Virus record (IMG/VR): IMGVR_UViG_3300027770_000026
Span: 186,001-250,000 of that record
Strand: one strand, 5' to 3'
Source of the DNA: a virus
DNA: 64,000 nucleotides
Part shown: positions 63,949 to 64,000 of the stretch, piece after piece
Numbering within the stretch: the first letter of the stretch is position 1
Layout of the letters: each line of letters begins with the position of its first letter
The notes under the pieces: generated by a model
Told to the model about the DNA's origin: nothing
The model's database searches: none
Seen by the model: the letters and a program-made list of their open reading frames with translations, nothing else
Position numbers and translations under genes: made by a program

Positions 63949-64000
63949 TTGGATTGTCCGGTTAATAGTGCTTCGGTAATACGATATACATTACACGCTT
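63945..64000 (-). CDS. 3' end of an upstream gene
   Basis: The minus-strand frame reads NVYRITEALLTGQSK and stops at a TGA that overlaps the PRTase GTG. Only 18 residues are visible, so no identity is given. Confidence 0.5.
   Translation of the reverse strand, partial: ACNVYRITEALLTGQSK

Overview
The window reads as part of the genome of a T4-like contractile-tailed phage (marine or aquatic myovirus type). Evidence: recognisable T4-family baseplate (gp6, gp25, gp5-like, gp53, gp48, gp26, gp51), late sigma factor gp55, recombination nuclease gp46/gp47, the head block gp20-core-gp21-gp22-gp23, DNA ligase, RNase H and T4-style late promoters (TATAAATA). Nothing photosynthetic such as psbA was seen, so a cyanobacterial host is not implied. 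The host is unknown.

Layout: 1-14842 is a minus-strand baseplate operon, with a YHYH-domain structural protein cut by the left edge. 14926-18741 (+) holds gp55, gp47, gp46 and a histone-like protein, ended by a terminator. 18813-19694 is a chain of tiny paralogous genes. 19691-20738 (-) encodes a kinase-like protein and a zinc protease that share an N-terminal MRxxEFITE peptide. 20739-21356 is a hairpin-rich region without a convincing gene, followed by a GIY-YIG gene. 21776-31555 carries baseplate hub, tape measure and head genes. 31646-46039 carries fibre and structural genes, including a 2605-residue repeat protein and a collagen-like fibre, interrupted by a minus-strand glycosyltransferase/methyltransferase pair.

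46068-56703 (-) is early/middle metabolism in separate transcription units: ThyX, DNA ligase, a MoxR-type ATPase with a VWA/metallopeptidase partner, a QueD-like protein, glutaredoxin and RNase H. Several units start at good sigma70-like promoters (17-nt spacers). Many of these promoters overlap inverted repeats at the -10, and two share an upstream 20-bp motif exactly 13 nt from the -35.

57233-58436 (+) is a two-gene island encoding heme oxygenase and a ferredoxin-dependent bilin reductase of PcyA/PcyX type, predicted to turn heme into a phycobilin. 58433-63948 (-) holds QueE, a complete dTDP-rhamnose pathway (RmlB, A, C, D), a zinc-ribbon protein and a phosphoribosyltransferase.

How the parts fit: the dTDP-rhamnose genes could feed the glycosyltransferases inside the fibre locus, the QueD/QueE pair hints at deazaguanine chemistry, and the HO/bilin reductase pair is an auxiliary metabolic module. 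Starts were corrected where a Shine-Dalgarno (SD) sequence or stop/start overlap decided them. Everything here is from reading the sequence; no searches were run.
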